64,000 nucleotides of DNA, taken from the NCBI GenBank assembly GCA_910577675.1, contig CAJTOR010000014.1, positions 1 to 64,000 of the forward strand, in the 5' to 3' direction. The position numbers and the translations under genes were made by a program. The DNA is from an uncultured Lachnospiraceae bacterium (lineage in GTDB: Bacteria; Bacillota; Clostridia; Lachnospirales; Lachnospiraceae). The notes under the pieces were generated by a model. It saw only the letters and a list, made by a program, of their open reading frames with translations, had not been told where the DNA came from and did no database searches. Positions 53,647 through 61,998 of the stretch are shown here, in pieces. Each line of letters begins with the position of its first letter. The first letter of the stretch is position 1.

Positions 53647-54930
53647 ATGAAAGCCTACAAGGACATGAGCCGGGATGAACTCTTATCCTTAAAAGCAAGC
53701 CTTTTAGAACAGTATAAGACCGAGGAGGCAAAGGGGTTATCCCTCAATATGGCGCGGGGCAAGCCAGGCGCGACGCAGCTTGCAATTTCCATGCCGCTGT
53801 TAGATGAGATCAATTCGAAATCCGATATGACAACCCTGCTTGGGAATGACACCAGGAATTACGGCGACTGGGACGGAATCGGAGAGTGCAGGCAGCTTAT
53901 GGCGGACATGATGGAGGTTAAAAAAGCCAATGTCGTTGTGTGCGGGAATTCCAGCCTGAATATTATGTACGATACAGTTGTGCGCTCAATGGTGATGGGG
54001 GTCAATGGCTTAACACCATGGTGCAAGCTGGATAAGGTGAAGTTTTTGTGCCCGGTACCCGGTTATGACAGGCATTTTAAGATAACGGAAACTTTCGGGA
54101 TTGAGATGATTCCGGTGCCGCTTGGCGAGGACGGACCGGATATGGATATGGTCGAGGAGTACGTAAGCGGCGACGATGCCGTAAAAGGGATATGGTGTGT
54201 ACCAAAATATTCCAACCCGACGGGCATTACTTATTCGGATGAGGTCGTGCGGCGTTTTGCCAATTTAAAACCGGCGGCGGCTGATTTCCGTATTTTCTGG
54301 GATAACGCATACTGTATCCACCATCTCTATGACGATATGAAAGATAAGATCCCGAACATACTTGAGGAATGTGAAAAAGCGGGCAACCCGGATATGGTAT
54401 ATGTTTTTGCATCCACCTCAAAGATCAGTTTCCCGGGTTCCGGTGTATCCGCTGTTGCAACTTCACTTGCAAATATGGAATATATCAAAAAATTTATGAC
54501 AACGCAGATTATTGGACACGATAAGATCAACCAGTTAAGGCATGCGCGTTTCTTTAAAAATATTGACGGGCTGAATGCACATATGAAAAAACATGCGGAT
54601 CTGATGCGCCCGAAATTTGAGGCGGTACTTACCGTTTTGGACAGGGAGCTTGCGGGGCTTGAAATCGGGACTTGGACAAGGCCGCGGGGCGGGTATTTTA
54701 TTTCCTTTGATTCAATGCCTGGCTGCGCGAAGGCGATAGTGGCAAAATGCAGGGATTTAGGGCTTGTCCTGACCGGTGCGGGTGCAACCTACCCATATGG
54801 CAGGGATCCGAAAGATTCGAATATCCGCATTGCGCCGTCCTTCCCGACACCGGAGGAGATGTTTGAGGCGGCGGGGATGTTCGCACTCTGTGTGAAGATA
54901 GTTTCTGTTGAGAAATTGTTGGGTCAATAA
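53647..54930 (+). CDS. PLP aminotransferase of the aspartate aminotransferase Ic / MocR-like group
   Basis: The protein has 427 residues. NMARGKPGATQLAIS near the N-terminus, GNDTRNYGDWDGI, the cofactor ring region VCGNSSLNIMYDT, CVPKYSNPTGITYSDEVV with the Asn, and the Schiff-base Lys in FASTSKISFPGSGV followed by an Arg-containing C-terminus (IRIAPSFP). The group is related to Corynebacterium AspT and is common in Clostridia. It probably transfers the amino group of aspartate to 2-oxoglutarate, but other amino acids are possible. A very strong promoter drives it. GGGAGAGC lies before the ATG. Confidence 0.86.
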   Translation: MKAYKDMSRDELLSLKASLLEQYKTEEAKGLSLNMARGKPGATQLAISMPLLDEINSKSDMTTLLGNDTRNYGDWDGIGECRQLMADMMEVKKANVVVCGNSSLNIMYDTVVRSMVMGVNGLTPWCKLDKVKFLCPVPGYDRHFKITETFGIEMIPVPLGEDGPDMDMVEEYVSGDDAVKGIWCVPKYSNPTGITYSDEVVRRFANLKPAAADFRIFWDNAYCIHHLYDDMKDKIPNILEECEKAGNPDMVYVFASTSKISFPGSGVSAVATSLANMEYIKKFMTTQIIGHDKINQLRHARFFKNIDGLNAHMKKHADLMRPKFEAVLTVLDRELAGLEIGTWTRPRGGYFISFDSMPGCAKAIVAKCRDLGLVLTGAGATYPYGRDPKDSNIRIAPSFPTPEEMFEAAGMFALCVKIVSVEKLLGQ

Positions 54931-55031
54931 TATATTGTAAATTGAAATTGAAATTGATGGTGCCACCCAAGGTCGGCTGGAGCTTGATTTTGCAGCAGAT
55001 TTAAAAATGCAATGGGGAAGGAGGAAAGAAT

Positions 55032-55289
55032 ATGCCATTGATTAACAAGATTATGAAAAAGCTTCCCCGCAAGCAGGTGCTTCCGGGCGAGCTTGAGGCG
55101 GCACGCCGGTTTAAGGAGCCGTTAGTAGTACCACGGCAGCAGCTTTCGGAGGATGGGAAGGATGAGAGCGGGGAATATCCGATTTTAGAGAGGGAGATAC
55201 TTCCCGAGCGAATTATCTGTCCTGACTGTGGGGGAATAACACTAGAGGGACTGGACTTTTGTGATAAATGTGGGGGGGAGTTGCGGTGA
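55032..55289 (+). CDS. Small zinc-ribbon protein
   Basis: The protein has 85 residues. The N-terminus is basic (INKIMKKLPRKQVL). The C-terminus carries a CxxC-14-CxxC zinc ribbon (CPDCGGITLEGLDFCDKCGG). AAGGAGGAA precedes the ATG. It could be a regulator, a chaperone adaptor or an RNA-binding protein; the sequence gives no further clue. It lies 101 bp after the aminotransferase gene and is possibly read from the same promoter. Confidence 0.75.
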   Translation: MPLINKIMKKLPRKQVLPGELEAARRFKEPLVVPRQQLSEDGKDESGEYPILEREILPERIICPDCGGITLEGLDFCDKCGGELR

Positions 55290-55346
55290 AGGTTATGCGC
55301 CGGGAATATTGTTTGATAGTATTTCAAAATCGATTTGTTTACAGTA

Positions 55347-55374
55347 TTGACTATTTGAAAAAAAGAGTTATAAT
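55347..55374 (+). promoter_or_regulatory. Promoter of the chemoreceptor gene
   Basis: TTGACT (55347-55352), 16-nt spacer, TATAAT (55369-55374). The transcript would have a leader of about 160 nt. Confidence 0.6.
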
Positions 55375-55380
55375 AAAACT

Positions 55381-55543
55381 TGGATAATATTATTGATTCC
55401 AAATGTTCAGGAACTGTTTCTACGAGATTGAGAAAAATTACTCCTGCTAGTTGAGATTATACATATATTTCTGGGATAAAATTTCTAAAACCGTCATGGG
55501 CAGGGAACCTGCTTTGGAGCAAGCAGAGAGGAGTAACTTATTT
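55381..55543 (+). promoter_or_regulatory. Long leader of the chemoreceptor mRNA with anti-Shine-Dalgarno
   Basis: TTACTCCT at 55438-55445 is exactly complementary to AGGAGTAA at 55529-55536, which contains the ribosome site; the next bases (GCT / AGC) nearly extend the pairing. In between, GCAGG-GAA-CCTGC and the alternative CTGCTT / AAGCAG form competing hairpins around 55500-55526. No known riboswitch is recognised. Mutually exclusive structures would allow the ribosome site to be open or closed. Confidence 0.4.
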
Positions 55544-57238
55544 ATGGAAAAGAAGGGTAGTATTGAAAAAAAGCTCACTCACTCATTCTTTAATGTAGCA
55601 TCTATTGCTGCGGGGGCGGCGGTCTTGGGGTTGATCGCATTGATTTTCCTTTCAATGAGGTATTCGTATGCACTGACCAATTTCGGTTTTGCACAGGGGG
55701 ATATCGGGCGGGCTATGTTTGAATTCGCGGATATCCGCTCATCGCTGCGCGCGGCAATCGGCTATGATAACGAGGACGCGATCGCTTCCGTTGTGCAGAT
55801 GCATGATGAGTTGAAGGTTGCGTTTGAGAGGGATTTTGCCAAGGTCGAGGACACCATTGTGTCGGAGGACGGAAGGGAAGCCTACGATGCGATAAAGCAG
55901 GAGTTAAAGGCGTACTGGGAGCTTGACGATAAGATTTTGAGGCTGGGAGCCACGACCGACAGGGAGTATTGTAAACTGGCGCAGGATCTTGCGCTGACGG
56001 AGCTGGCTCCGGTATATCAGGGCATTTATGATAAACTCGAAAACCTGCTTGATGTGAAAGTGGAGCAGGGGAATAAGATATCCCTGACACTTAGGATTGT
56101 ATGTATTATTACAGGTTTTGTGGTTGCGGGTGCGATTATCGGGGCGATGTATTTGTCCGCAAGGATTGGAAAGCGGATTGCACAGAGGCTTACCAGTCCG
56201 TTAAAGCAATTGGGGGAACGTCTTAAAACATTTTCAGGCGGGGATTTGACCACGCCGTTCCCGGTAATCAGCACGGGGGATGAAATCGAGGATATGAATA
56301 AGGATGCCGTCGAGATGGCGGATCAACTCAATGTGATTATCCACGATGTCGGTGAGGTGCTTGGGGAAATGTCCAGGGGGAATTATGCGGTTCGGTCAAG
56401 GGCGAGCGGACGCTATACCGGGGATTTTAAAAAGTTGTTTGAGTCCATGAGGGGTATGAGGGATCAGATGAAGGAAACCCTGCTTTCCATCGGGGAGGCA
56501 TCAAGCCATGTATCCTGCGGTTCGGGCGACCTTGCAAAAGCCTCCCAGAGCCTTGCTGAGGGCGCAACGGAGCAGGCTGGTGCGGTGGAGGAGCTGCAGG
56601 CGACCATCGCAAATATTACGGCTACAATGGAGAAGAGTGCGCAGAGTGCAGAGGATTCCTATGCGAAGGCACAGCACTATGCCGATGCGGCGGATAACAG
56701 CCGCGAGGAGATGAACAATATGATGACTGCGATGGGGCGGATTAACGAGGCTTCCGCAAGGATTGGGGATATTATATCAAAGATCGAAACCATCGCAGCA
56801 CAGACCAATCTTTTGTCGCTGAATGCTTCCATTGAGGCTGCCCGCGCAGGCGATTCCGGCCGTGGATTTGCTGTTGTGGCGGATCAGATCCGCGAGCTGG
56901 CGAACCAGAGCGCTAAGGCTGCGATTGATACAAGGGAATTGATTGAGGGTTCGATTAAGGAAGTTGCCGAGGGCAACAATTCCGCTGAGCGCGCAGCACA
57001 TTCCATTAAATCCGTTGTGGATGGAATCAAGGAGATTGCAGAGTTTTCCAGGGAATTAAAGAATATGGTGGAAGACCAGACCGAGGCGATACGCCAGGCG
57101 GAAGTGGGCGTGGAGCAGATTTCCGAGGTCGTGCAGGTCAATGCGGCGACCGCGCAGGAATCTTCTGCAACAAGCGAGGAACTTTCTGCCCAAGCCATTG
57201 TCCTTGATGAACTGGTTGGGAAGTTTGTATTACAATAG
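55544..57238 (+). CDS. Methyl-accepting chemotaxis protein
   Basis: The protein has 564 residues from the ATG at 55544 (AGGAG 10 nt upstream). The frame is open 31 codons further, but has no ribosome site and lies in the structured leader. TM1 (about 15-37), a four-helix-bundle sensor domain (about 45-185), TM2 (about 187-212), HAMP (about 213-270) and a signalling domain from ~330 with the hairpin tip ETIAAQTNLLSLNASIEAARAGDSGRGFAVVA. It senses an extracellular ligand of unknown nature and controls CheA. No other chemotaxis genes are in the window. Confidence 0.94.
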   Translation: MEKKGSIEKKLTHSFFNVASIAAGAAVLGLIALIFLSMRYSYALTNFGFAQGDIGRAMFEFADIRSSLRAAIGYDNEDAIASVVQMHDELKVAFERDFAKVEDTIVSEDGREAYDAIKQELKAYWELDDKILRLGATTDREYCKLAQDLALTELAPVYQGIYDKLENLLDVKVEQGNKISLTLRIVCIITGFVVAGAIIGAMYLSARIGKRIAQRLTSPLKQLGERLKTFSGGDLTTPFPVISTGDEIEDMNKDAVEMADQLNVIIHDVGEVLGEMSRGNYAVRSRASGRYTGDFKKLFESMRGMRDQMKETLLSIGEASSHVSCGSGDLAKASQSLAEGATEQAGAVEELQATIANITATMEKSAQSAEDSYAKAQHYADAADNSREEMNNMMTAMGRINEASARIGDIISKIETIAAQTNLLSLNASIEAARAGDSGRGFAVVADQIRELANQSAKAAIDTRELIEGSIKEVAEGNNSAERAAHSIKSVVDGIKEIAEFSRELKNMVEDQTEAIRQAEVGVEQISEVVQVNAATAQESSATSEELSAQAIVLDELVGKFVLQ

Positions 57239-57298
57239 CAATTAACTGCCCGGGGTAAAGCCGTTAGCGGGGCAGATATGAAAGCGTTTTGCGGGTTT

Positions 57299-57342
57299 AC
57301 CCCCGGCAGGTTTGTATTGGCAGGCCTGTCCGGGGGTATTTT
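57299..57342 (+). terminator. Terminator of the chemoreceptor gene
   Basis: ACCCCCGGCAGG (57299-57310) pairs with CCTGTCCGGGGGT (57325-57337) with one bulged base, followed by ATTTTC. Confidence 0.75.
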
Positions 57343-57358
57343 CTGTATATCCGGTCAT

Positions 57359-57387
57359 TTGACAAGCTTTGGGATTTCTGTTATGAT
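57359..57387 (+). promoter_or_regulatory. Promoter of the kinase-hisC genes
   Basis: TTGACA (57359-57364), 17-nt spacer, TATGAT (57382-57387), 35 nt before the ATG. Confidence 0.7.
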
Positions 57388-57421
57388 GTTTTTTTAGAAA
57401 GTCTTTAACTGGAGGTGAAGC

Positions 57422-58060
57422 ATGGGAAAAACTATCTTTACAATTGCAAGGCAATATGGAAGCAGCGGGCGCATGGTTGGAAGAAAACTGGCAGATCAGT
57501 TAAAGATACATTATTATGACAGGGAACTTTTGCGCCTTGCTTCTAATGAGAGTGGGATTGACGAGGAGTTGTTTTACAAGGCGGATGAAAAGTTAAAAAA
57601 GACTTTTTTTGATTACCTTGCCCGCAAAAAGTACAGAGAGAACTGGATTTCCCCGGACAGCGATGAATTTACCTCCGACGATAATCTTTTTAATCTCCAG
57701 GCAAAGATTATCCGCGGCATTGCAGAAAAAGAGTCCTGTGTGATTATTGGCCGCTGCGCAGATTATATCCTGCGGGGGAGAGGTGATGTGGTGCGGGTTT
57801 ATCTTCATGCGCCTTTTGAGGAGAGGTTAAAGGCTGTTCTTGCGCTTTCTCCGCTTTCGGAGGAGGAGGCGAGGAAGCAGATGGAAAAGACGGATAGGTT
57901 GAGGGAGGAATATTATTCGTACTATACGGGTGGGAGGGTCTGGAATTCGGCAGATAATTATGATTTGTGTATTGATACAAGCCGCGTGACGGTGGATGGA
58001 TGTGTGGAGATGATTATCCGGTATCTGGAGTCCATACAGCGCGGGAAGGGAGGCAGGTAG
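57422..58060 (+). CDS. Cytidylate kinase-like protein
   Basis: The protein has 212 residues. ITIAR-type opening FTIARQYGSSGRMVGRKLAD contains a modified P-loop of the Cytidylate_kin2 family; YYDRELLRLAS and CVIIGRCADYILRG follow, then a lid with basic residues (KTDRLREEYYSYYTG). True CMP kinases share this fold, but this group is separate and its substrate is not proven. GGAGG precedes the ATG; the hisC start follows directly after its stop. Confidence 0.8.
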   Translation: MGKTIFTIARQYGSSGRMVGRKLADQLKIHYYDRELLRLASNESGIDEELFYKADEKLKKTFFDYLARKKYRENWISPDSDEFTSDDNLFNLQAKIIRGIAEKESCVIIGRCADYILRGRGDVVRVYLHAPFEERLKAVLALSPLSEEEARKQMEKTDRLREEYYSYYTGGRVWNSADNYDLCIDTSRVTVDGCVEMIIRYLESIQRGKGGR

Positions 58061-58061
58061 T

Positions 58062-59126
58062 TTGAGAGCATGGGAGAAGAATTTCAGGAAGGTGGAGCCG
58101 TACATCCCGGGAGAGCAGCCACAATTTGAGAATATGGTGAAGCTGAACACGAACGAGAATCCGTATCCGCCATCTGCTAAAGTGGCGAAAGAGTTGGAGG
58201 AGCTTAGTAGACAGACGGAAAAGTTCCGTTTGTATCCGGATTTTAAGTCGAGAGTGTTAGTGGATGCTTTGGCTTTACATTATGGGCTTTCGTCGGATCA
58301 GGTTTTTGTCGGGGTTGGCTCGGATGATGTGCTTTCTGTGGCATTTTTGACTTTTTTTAATTCCGAAAAGCCGATTTTGTTCCCGGATATCACATATTCT
58401 TTTTATGATGTGTGGGCGAAAGTATATGGTATCCCGTATAAGTGCCCGGCACTTGATGAGGAATTTCGCATTCGCAGGGAGGATTATTACGGGGAGAACG
58501 GCGGGATAGTGATTGCGAACCCGAATGCACCCACCTCGATTGCGGAGGGGCTTGATTTTATAGAGGATATCTTAAAACACAACCGGGAGTCTGTCGTGGT
58601 GGTGGATGAGGCTTATGTGGATTTTGGCGCTGCATCGGCGCTACCGCTGCTCGGAAAATATGAAAATCTGCTGATTGTTCAGACTTTCTCCAAATCGCGC
58701 TCGATGGCGGGCGCACGCATAGGCTATGCGATGGGTCATCCCTCGCTGATAAAGGCGATGAATGATGTGAAGTATTCCATCAACTCATACACTATGAATT
58801 ATCCAGCGCTCAGGCTTTCGGTGGCGGCGATTGAGGACGATGCATATTTCAGGGAATGCTGTGACAGGATTATCGGGACGAGGGAGAGGACGAGAAAAGT
58901 GCTTTGCAGGCTTGGCTTTACCTGTCTTGAAAGCTCTGCAAATTTCCTGTTCGCCACGCATGGGAGCGTGCCCGCAAAAAAGATTTTTGCGGCGTTGAAG
59001 GAGCGCGGGATTTTTGTGCGCTATTTTGAAAAGCCGCGCATCGATAATTTCCTGCGTATCACAATCGGCACTGACGAGCAGATGGAAAAATTAGAAAGGG
59101 CGCTCGTGGATATTTTAGGACAATAA
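58062..59126 (+). CDS. hisC: Histidinol-phosphate aminotransferase family
   Basis: The protein has 354 residues, the family standard. VKLNTNENPYPPS, VGVGSDDVLSVAFL, the Asp/Tyr pair in VVVDEAYVDFG and the PLP lysine in QTFSKSRSMAGARIGYA are all present, and the C-terminal Arg lies in FLRITIGTDEQM. It makes histidinol phosphate, or acts on phenylalanine and tyrosine. No other his gene is nearby, so a paralogue for another amino acid is possible. The start is TTG, one base after the kinase stop, with AAGGAGG upstream. Confidence 0.88.
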   Translation: MRAWEKNFRKVEPYIPGEQPQFENMVKLNTNENPYPPSAKVAKELEELSRQTEKFRLYPDFKSRVLVDALALHYGLSSDQVFVGVGSDDVLSVAFLTFFNSEKPILFPDITYSFYDVWAKVYGIPYKCPALDEEFRIRREDYYGENGGIVIANPNAPTSIAEGLDFIEDILKHNRESVVVVDEAYVDFGAASALPLLGKYENLLIVQTFSKSRSMAGARIGYAMGHPSLIKAMNDVKYSINSYTMNYPALRLSVAAIEDDAYFRECCDRIIGTRERTRKVLCRLGFTCLESSANFLFATHGSVPAKKIFAALKERGIFVRYFEKPRIDNFLRITIGTDEQMEKLERALVDILGQ

Positions 59127-59426
59127 AACAGTATATGCCCGGACGGAGCCCAGAGAAAATTAAAGAGCGAAGCGGAGGGATATTTCTCTGCCGATAAAGG
59201 TGAGGGAAGGGCATATACGGAACAATAAAACAGTATATGCCCGGACGGAGCCCAGAGAAAAATCCAGGAGCGGAGCGGAGGGATATTTCTCTGCCGATAA
59301 AGGTGAGGGAAGGGCATATACGGAACTATAAAACAATATATGCCCGGACGGAGCCCAGAGAAAATTAAGGAGCGAAGCGGAGGGATATTTCTCTGCCGAT
59401 AAAGGTGAGGGAAGGGCATATACGGA
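59120..59426 (+). repeat. Three tandem 102-bp structured repeats
   Basis: Copies at 59120-59221, 59222-59324 and 59325-59426 are almost identical. Each contains an outer 10-bp inverted repeat GTATATGCCC / GGGCATATAC and an inner 8-bp one CAGAGAAA / TTTCTCTG; in copy 1 these are at 59131-59140, 59209-59218, 59151-59158 and 59183-59190. The loop between the inner arms varies by copy (TTAAAGAGCGAAGC, TCCAGGAGCGGAGC, TTAAGGAGCGAAGC) while both stems stay, apart from one outer base in copy 3. The first copy starts in the hisC stop codon, and the last ends 20 nt before the next start codon. It could be a repeated extragenic palindrome or an RNA element in the intergenic mRNA. Confidence 0.9.
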
Positions 59427-59446
59427 ACTATAAATAGGAGGACAAA

Positions 59447-61162
59447 ATGAAAACTCAGACAGATTTGGAAGGGATGTTAAGAAGCATTGACCACAGGGGG
59501 TACCCGGCATATAAAGACCTGCGCGGGAGCTATCAGTTTGTGGGATATGTATTGGGAATTGACCATGTGCAGGGCGACCCGTTTGCAGCGCCGTCGCGGC
59601 TTAGTGTGCGCGTGGAAAAAGCACAGGCAGGATTCGGAGCGGAAATGTACGAGAAGGAACACAGGCGCACAGCGCTTTCAGATTATCTCCTGCGCACCTT
59701 TGGCAGGACACTTGCGGATTACACATTCCAGGCAAAGGGCTCCGGAAAAAGCGGGCTTATCGGAGTCAGCCGTCCGGGGCAGGAGATCCTGGCGCGCACA
59801 GCGTGCGAAATACAAAATGGCGATGTCCTGGTGCGCTTTGAAGTCGGCTTCCCGGCAAACGGGCGCACAATCAACGCGGGAGAACTGCATAAAATTCTGT
59901 TTGATTATATCCCGCAGGCAGTCAAGCGCGCGCTTTTCTATAAAAACCTGAATGCTCCCGAGGTGGAGGCAGTCCTTAAACTTGCAGATGACGAGCAGGC
60001 AGTGAGGGAAGCGCTCACTGAAAAGGGGCTTGTTGCATTTGTGGCAAACGGAGCCATCCTGCCGAGGGAGAGCGGCGTTTCACAAAAACCGATGAAGAAT
60101 GCTGTGGCATTTACTTCCCCGAAAGAGTTCGAGGTGGAACTTAACCTGCCGCACCGCGGCGCGGTAAAGGGGATGGGCATCCCGGCAGGTATCACGCTGA
60201 TAGTCGGCGGAGGTTACCACGGGAAATCTACACTGCTAAAAGCGCTGGAGCAGGGCGTTTACAACCATATTGCAAAAGATGGCAGGGAACTTGTGATTAC
60301 CCGGGATGATGCAGTCAAGGTGCGTGCGGAGGATGGCAGGGCAGTCAAGCATGTCAATATTTCACCGTTTATCAGCGACCTTCCGAACGGCAAGGATACA
60401 GTAGATTTCTCGACAGAGGATGCGAGCGGGTCAACCTCGCAGGCGGCGAATGTGGTGGAGGCAATCCGGGCAGGGGCAAAGCTGCTATTGATCGATGAAG
60501 ATACCTGTGCTACAAATTTTATGGTGCGTGACGAGCTGATGCAGCAGGTGGTATCCCCTGAGAAAGAGCCGATCACACCGTTTTTGCTTCAGGCCAGGGA
60601 ATTATATGAAAAATACGGGGTTTCCGTAATCCTGGTTGCGGGAAGTTCCGGGGCATATTTCCATATTTCCGACCGCGTAATCCAGATGGATAATTACAGG
60701 ACACTTGATATTACTGCGCGCGTAAAAGAATGTATAAAGGGCGAGCCGCCGCTTGAAAAACTTTCCGCGGGCAAAACACCGATCGGGGCAATTTTTGGGG
60801 AATCGGCGAAAAAGCGCATGGTAAAAGTCGGGCGGCTCGAGAAGAAATATGATGAGGTCAAAGTAAAACAGTTTGGCAGGGACAGCTTCTCGTTCGGGCG
60901 GGATAATGTGGACTTGAGCTTTGTGGAACAGCTTCTTGATTCCGAGCAGACAACAACGCTCTCGTACTGCCTAAAGGCGCTTGTCGATAAGCTTGAGAAG
61001 GCACCGCAGGACATTGAGGCACTGGTGGAGCAACTGGATAAACAGATTAAGCGTGACGGGCTTGCCAGCCTGTGCAAGGGCAGCTATCTCCCGGCAACAC
61101 TCGCGGGGGTACGCAAGCAGGAGATTTATGCATGTGTGAACCGCTACCGGGGTTTGATATAA
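59447..61162 (+). CDS. ABC-class ATPase domain protein (PF09818 type)
   Basis: The protein has 571 residues. An N-terminal domain (about 1-240) with GSGKSGLIGVSRPGQEIL and GDVLVRFEVGFPANGRTI precedes the ATPase core: P-loop VGGGYHGKSTLLKAL, the Q/D motif region ISDLPNGKDTVDFSTEDASGS-type loop, Walker B KLLLIDEDTCATNFM and VILVAGSSGAYFHISDRVIQM. The family is related to ABC ATPases but lacks membrane parts. The trypanosome relative MRB1590 binds RNA; the bacterial role is not settled. The ribosome site is AGGAGG. The start is preceded by three structured repeats. Confidence 0.85.
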   Translation: MKTQTDLEGMLRSIDHRGYPAYKDLRGSYQFVGYVLGIDHVQGDPFAAPSRLSVRVEKAQAGFGAEMYEKEHRRTALSDYLLRTFGRTLADYTFQAKGSGKSGLIGVSRPGQEILARTACEIQNGDVLVRFEVGFPANGRTINAGELHKILFDYIPQAVKRALFYKNLNAPEVEAVLKLADDEQAVREALTEKGLVAFVANGAILPRESGVSQKPMKNAVAFTSPKEFEVELNLPHRGAVKGMGIPAGITLIVGGGYHGKSTLLKALEQGVYNHIAKDGRELVITRDDAVKVRAEDGRAVKHVNISPFISDLPNGKDTVDFSTEDASGSTSQAANVVEAIRAGAKLLLIDEDTCATNFMVRDELMQQVVSPEKEPITPFLLQARELYEKYGVSVILVAGSSGAYFHISDRVIQMDNYRTLDITARVKECIKGEPPLEKLSAGKTPIGAIFGESAKKRMVKVGRLEKKYDEVKVKQFGRDSFSFGRDNVDLSFVEQLLDSEQTTTLSYCLKALVDKLEKAPQDIEALVEQLDKQIKRDGLASLCKGSYLPATLAGVRKQEIYACVNRYRGLI

Positions 61163-61196
61163 TGCAGGGGGAACCGGTCGGGACAGGGGGAAAAAT

Positions 61197-61838
61197 ATGA
61201 TTTGCGGAATGCAGGATGGGAACAGGGTAAACTATCAGCGTCTACTTGACCGGACACTTTCTGAAATTGCGGGGGACGGGAGAATTCCATCCCTGCTTTT
61301 GCATGCATGCTGTGCACCCTGTTCGAGCTATGTGTTAGAATACTTGTCAAAATATTTTGATATCACTGTATTTTATTACAATCCCAATATTTCCCCCAAG
61401 GAGGAGTATGACAGGAGGGTTGCGGAAATTACACGCCTTATCAGCCAGATGCCGCTTGCGCGCCCCGCGGGGCTGCTACCCGGAAAATATGAGCCGGAGC
61501 GCTTTTTTGCGATGGCAAAGGGACTGGAATCGGTGCCGGAAGGCGGGGAGCGCTGTTTTGCCTGCTACCGGCTGCGCCTTTTGGAAACAGCAAAGAAAGC
61601 GGCAGAAGGGGGATATGATTATTTTACAACAACGCTTTCCATCAGCCCACTCAAAAATGCAGATAAGTTAAATAGTATCGGGGAGGAAATTTCTGATGCA
61701 TACGGGGTTCCTTACCTTTATTCGGATTTCAAGAAAAAAAACGGTTATAAGCGCTCGGTAGAACTTTCAAAGGAATATGATCTTTACCGGCAGGACTATT
61801 GCGGTTGTGTTTATTCAAAAAAGGAGCGGATGCTTTAG
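61197..61838 (+). CDS. queH: Epoxyqueuosine reductase QueH
   Basis: The protein has 213 residues. LLHACCAPCSSYVLEYL holds the first cysteine cluster, ERCFACYRLRL the second, and RQDYCGCVYSKKER the third, all typical of QueH. It converts epoxyqueuosine to queuosine in tRNA, last step of the modified base in anaerobes that lack QueG. Other residues expected are DYFTTTLSISPLKN and FKKKNGYKRSVELS. It starts 35 bp after the ATPase gene; an ATG at 61197 follows CAGGGGG. Confidence 0.93.
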   Translation: MICGMQDGNRVNYQRLLDRTLSEIAGDGRIPSLLLHACCAPCSSYVLEYLSKYFDITVFYYNPNISPKEEYDRRVAEITRLISQMPLARPAGLLPGKYEPERFFAMAKGLESVPEGGERCFACYRLRLLETAKKAAEGGYDYFTTTLSISPLKNADKLNSIGEEISDAYGVPYLYSDFKKKNGYKRSVELSKEYDLYRQDYCGCVYSKKERML

Positions 61839-61897
61839 ATTATTTTTTGTGTTGGGATTTGGCTACAAAAAAATGAGAAAGGGTGGGAAATCGTCGA

Positions 61898-61926
61898 TTG
61901 ACGTTAATCCACTAATGTGGTACTAT
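61898..61926 (+). promoter_or_regulatory. Promoter of the HD-GYP gene
   Basis: TTGACG (61898-61903), 17-nt spacer, TACTAT (61921-61926). The spacer includes a small CCAC/GTGG repeat. Confidence 0.5.
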
Positions 61927-61998
61927 AAGAGTATGGATATCGGGGGCAGGAAGCCTGCGTAAGGGGAAGGCGACCTTGGCAAGGAAAGAGGTGGAGCG

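Noticed and set aside
55451..55543. Upstream extension of the chemoreceptor frame
   Set aside because: No ribosome site, and the first 31 residues do not look like a receptor N-terminus; the ATG at 55544 has AGGAG.
59021..59510. Repetitive minus-strand open frames over the tandem repeats
   Set aside because: They only reflect the 102-bp repeat read on the other strand; no start site or family match.
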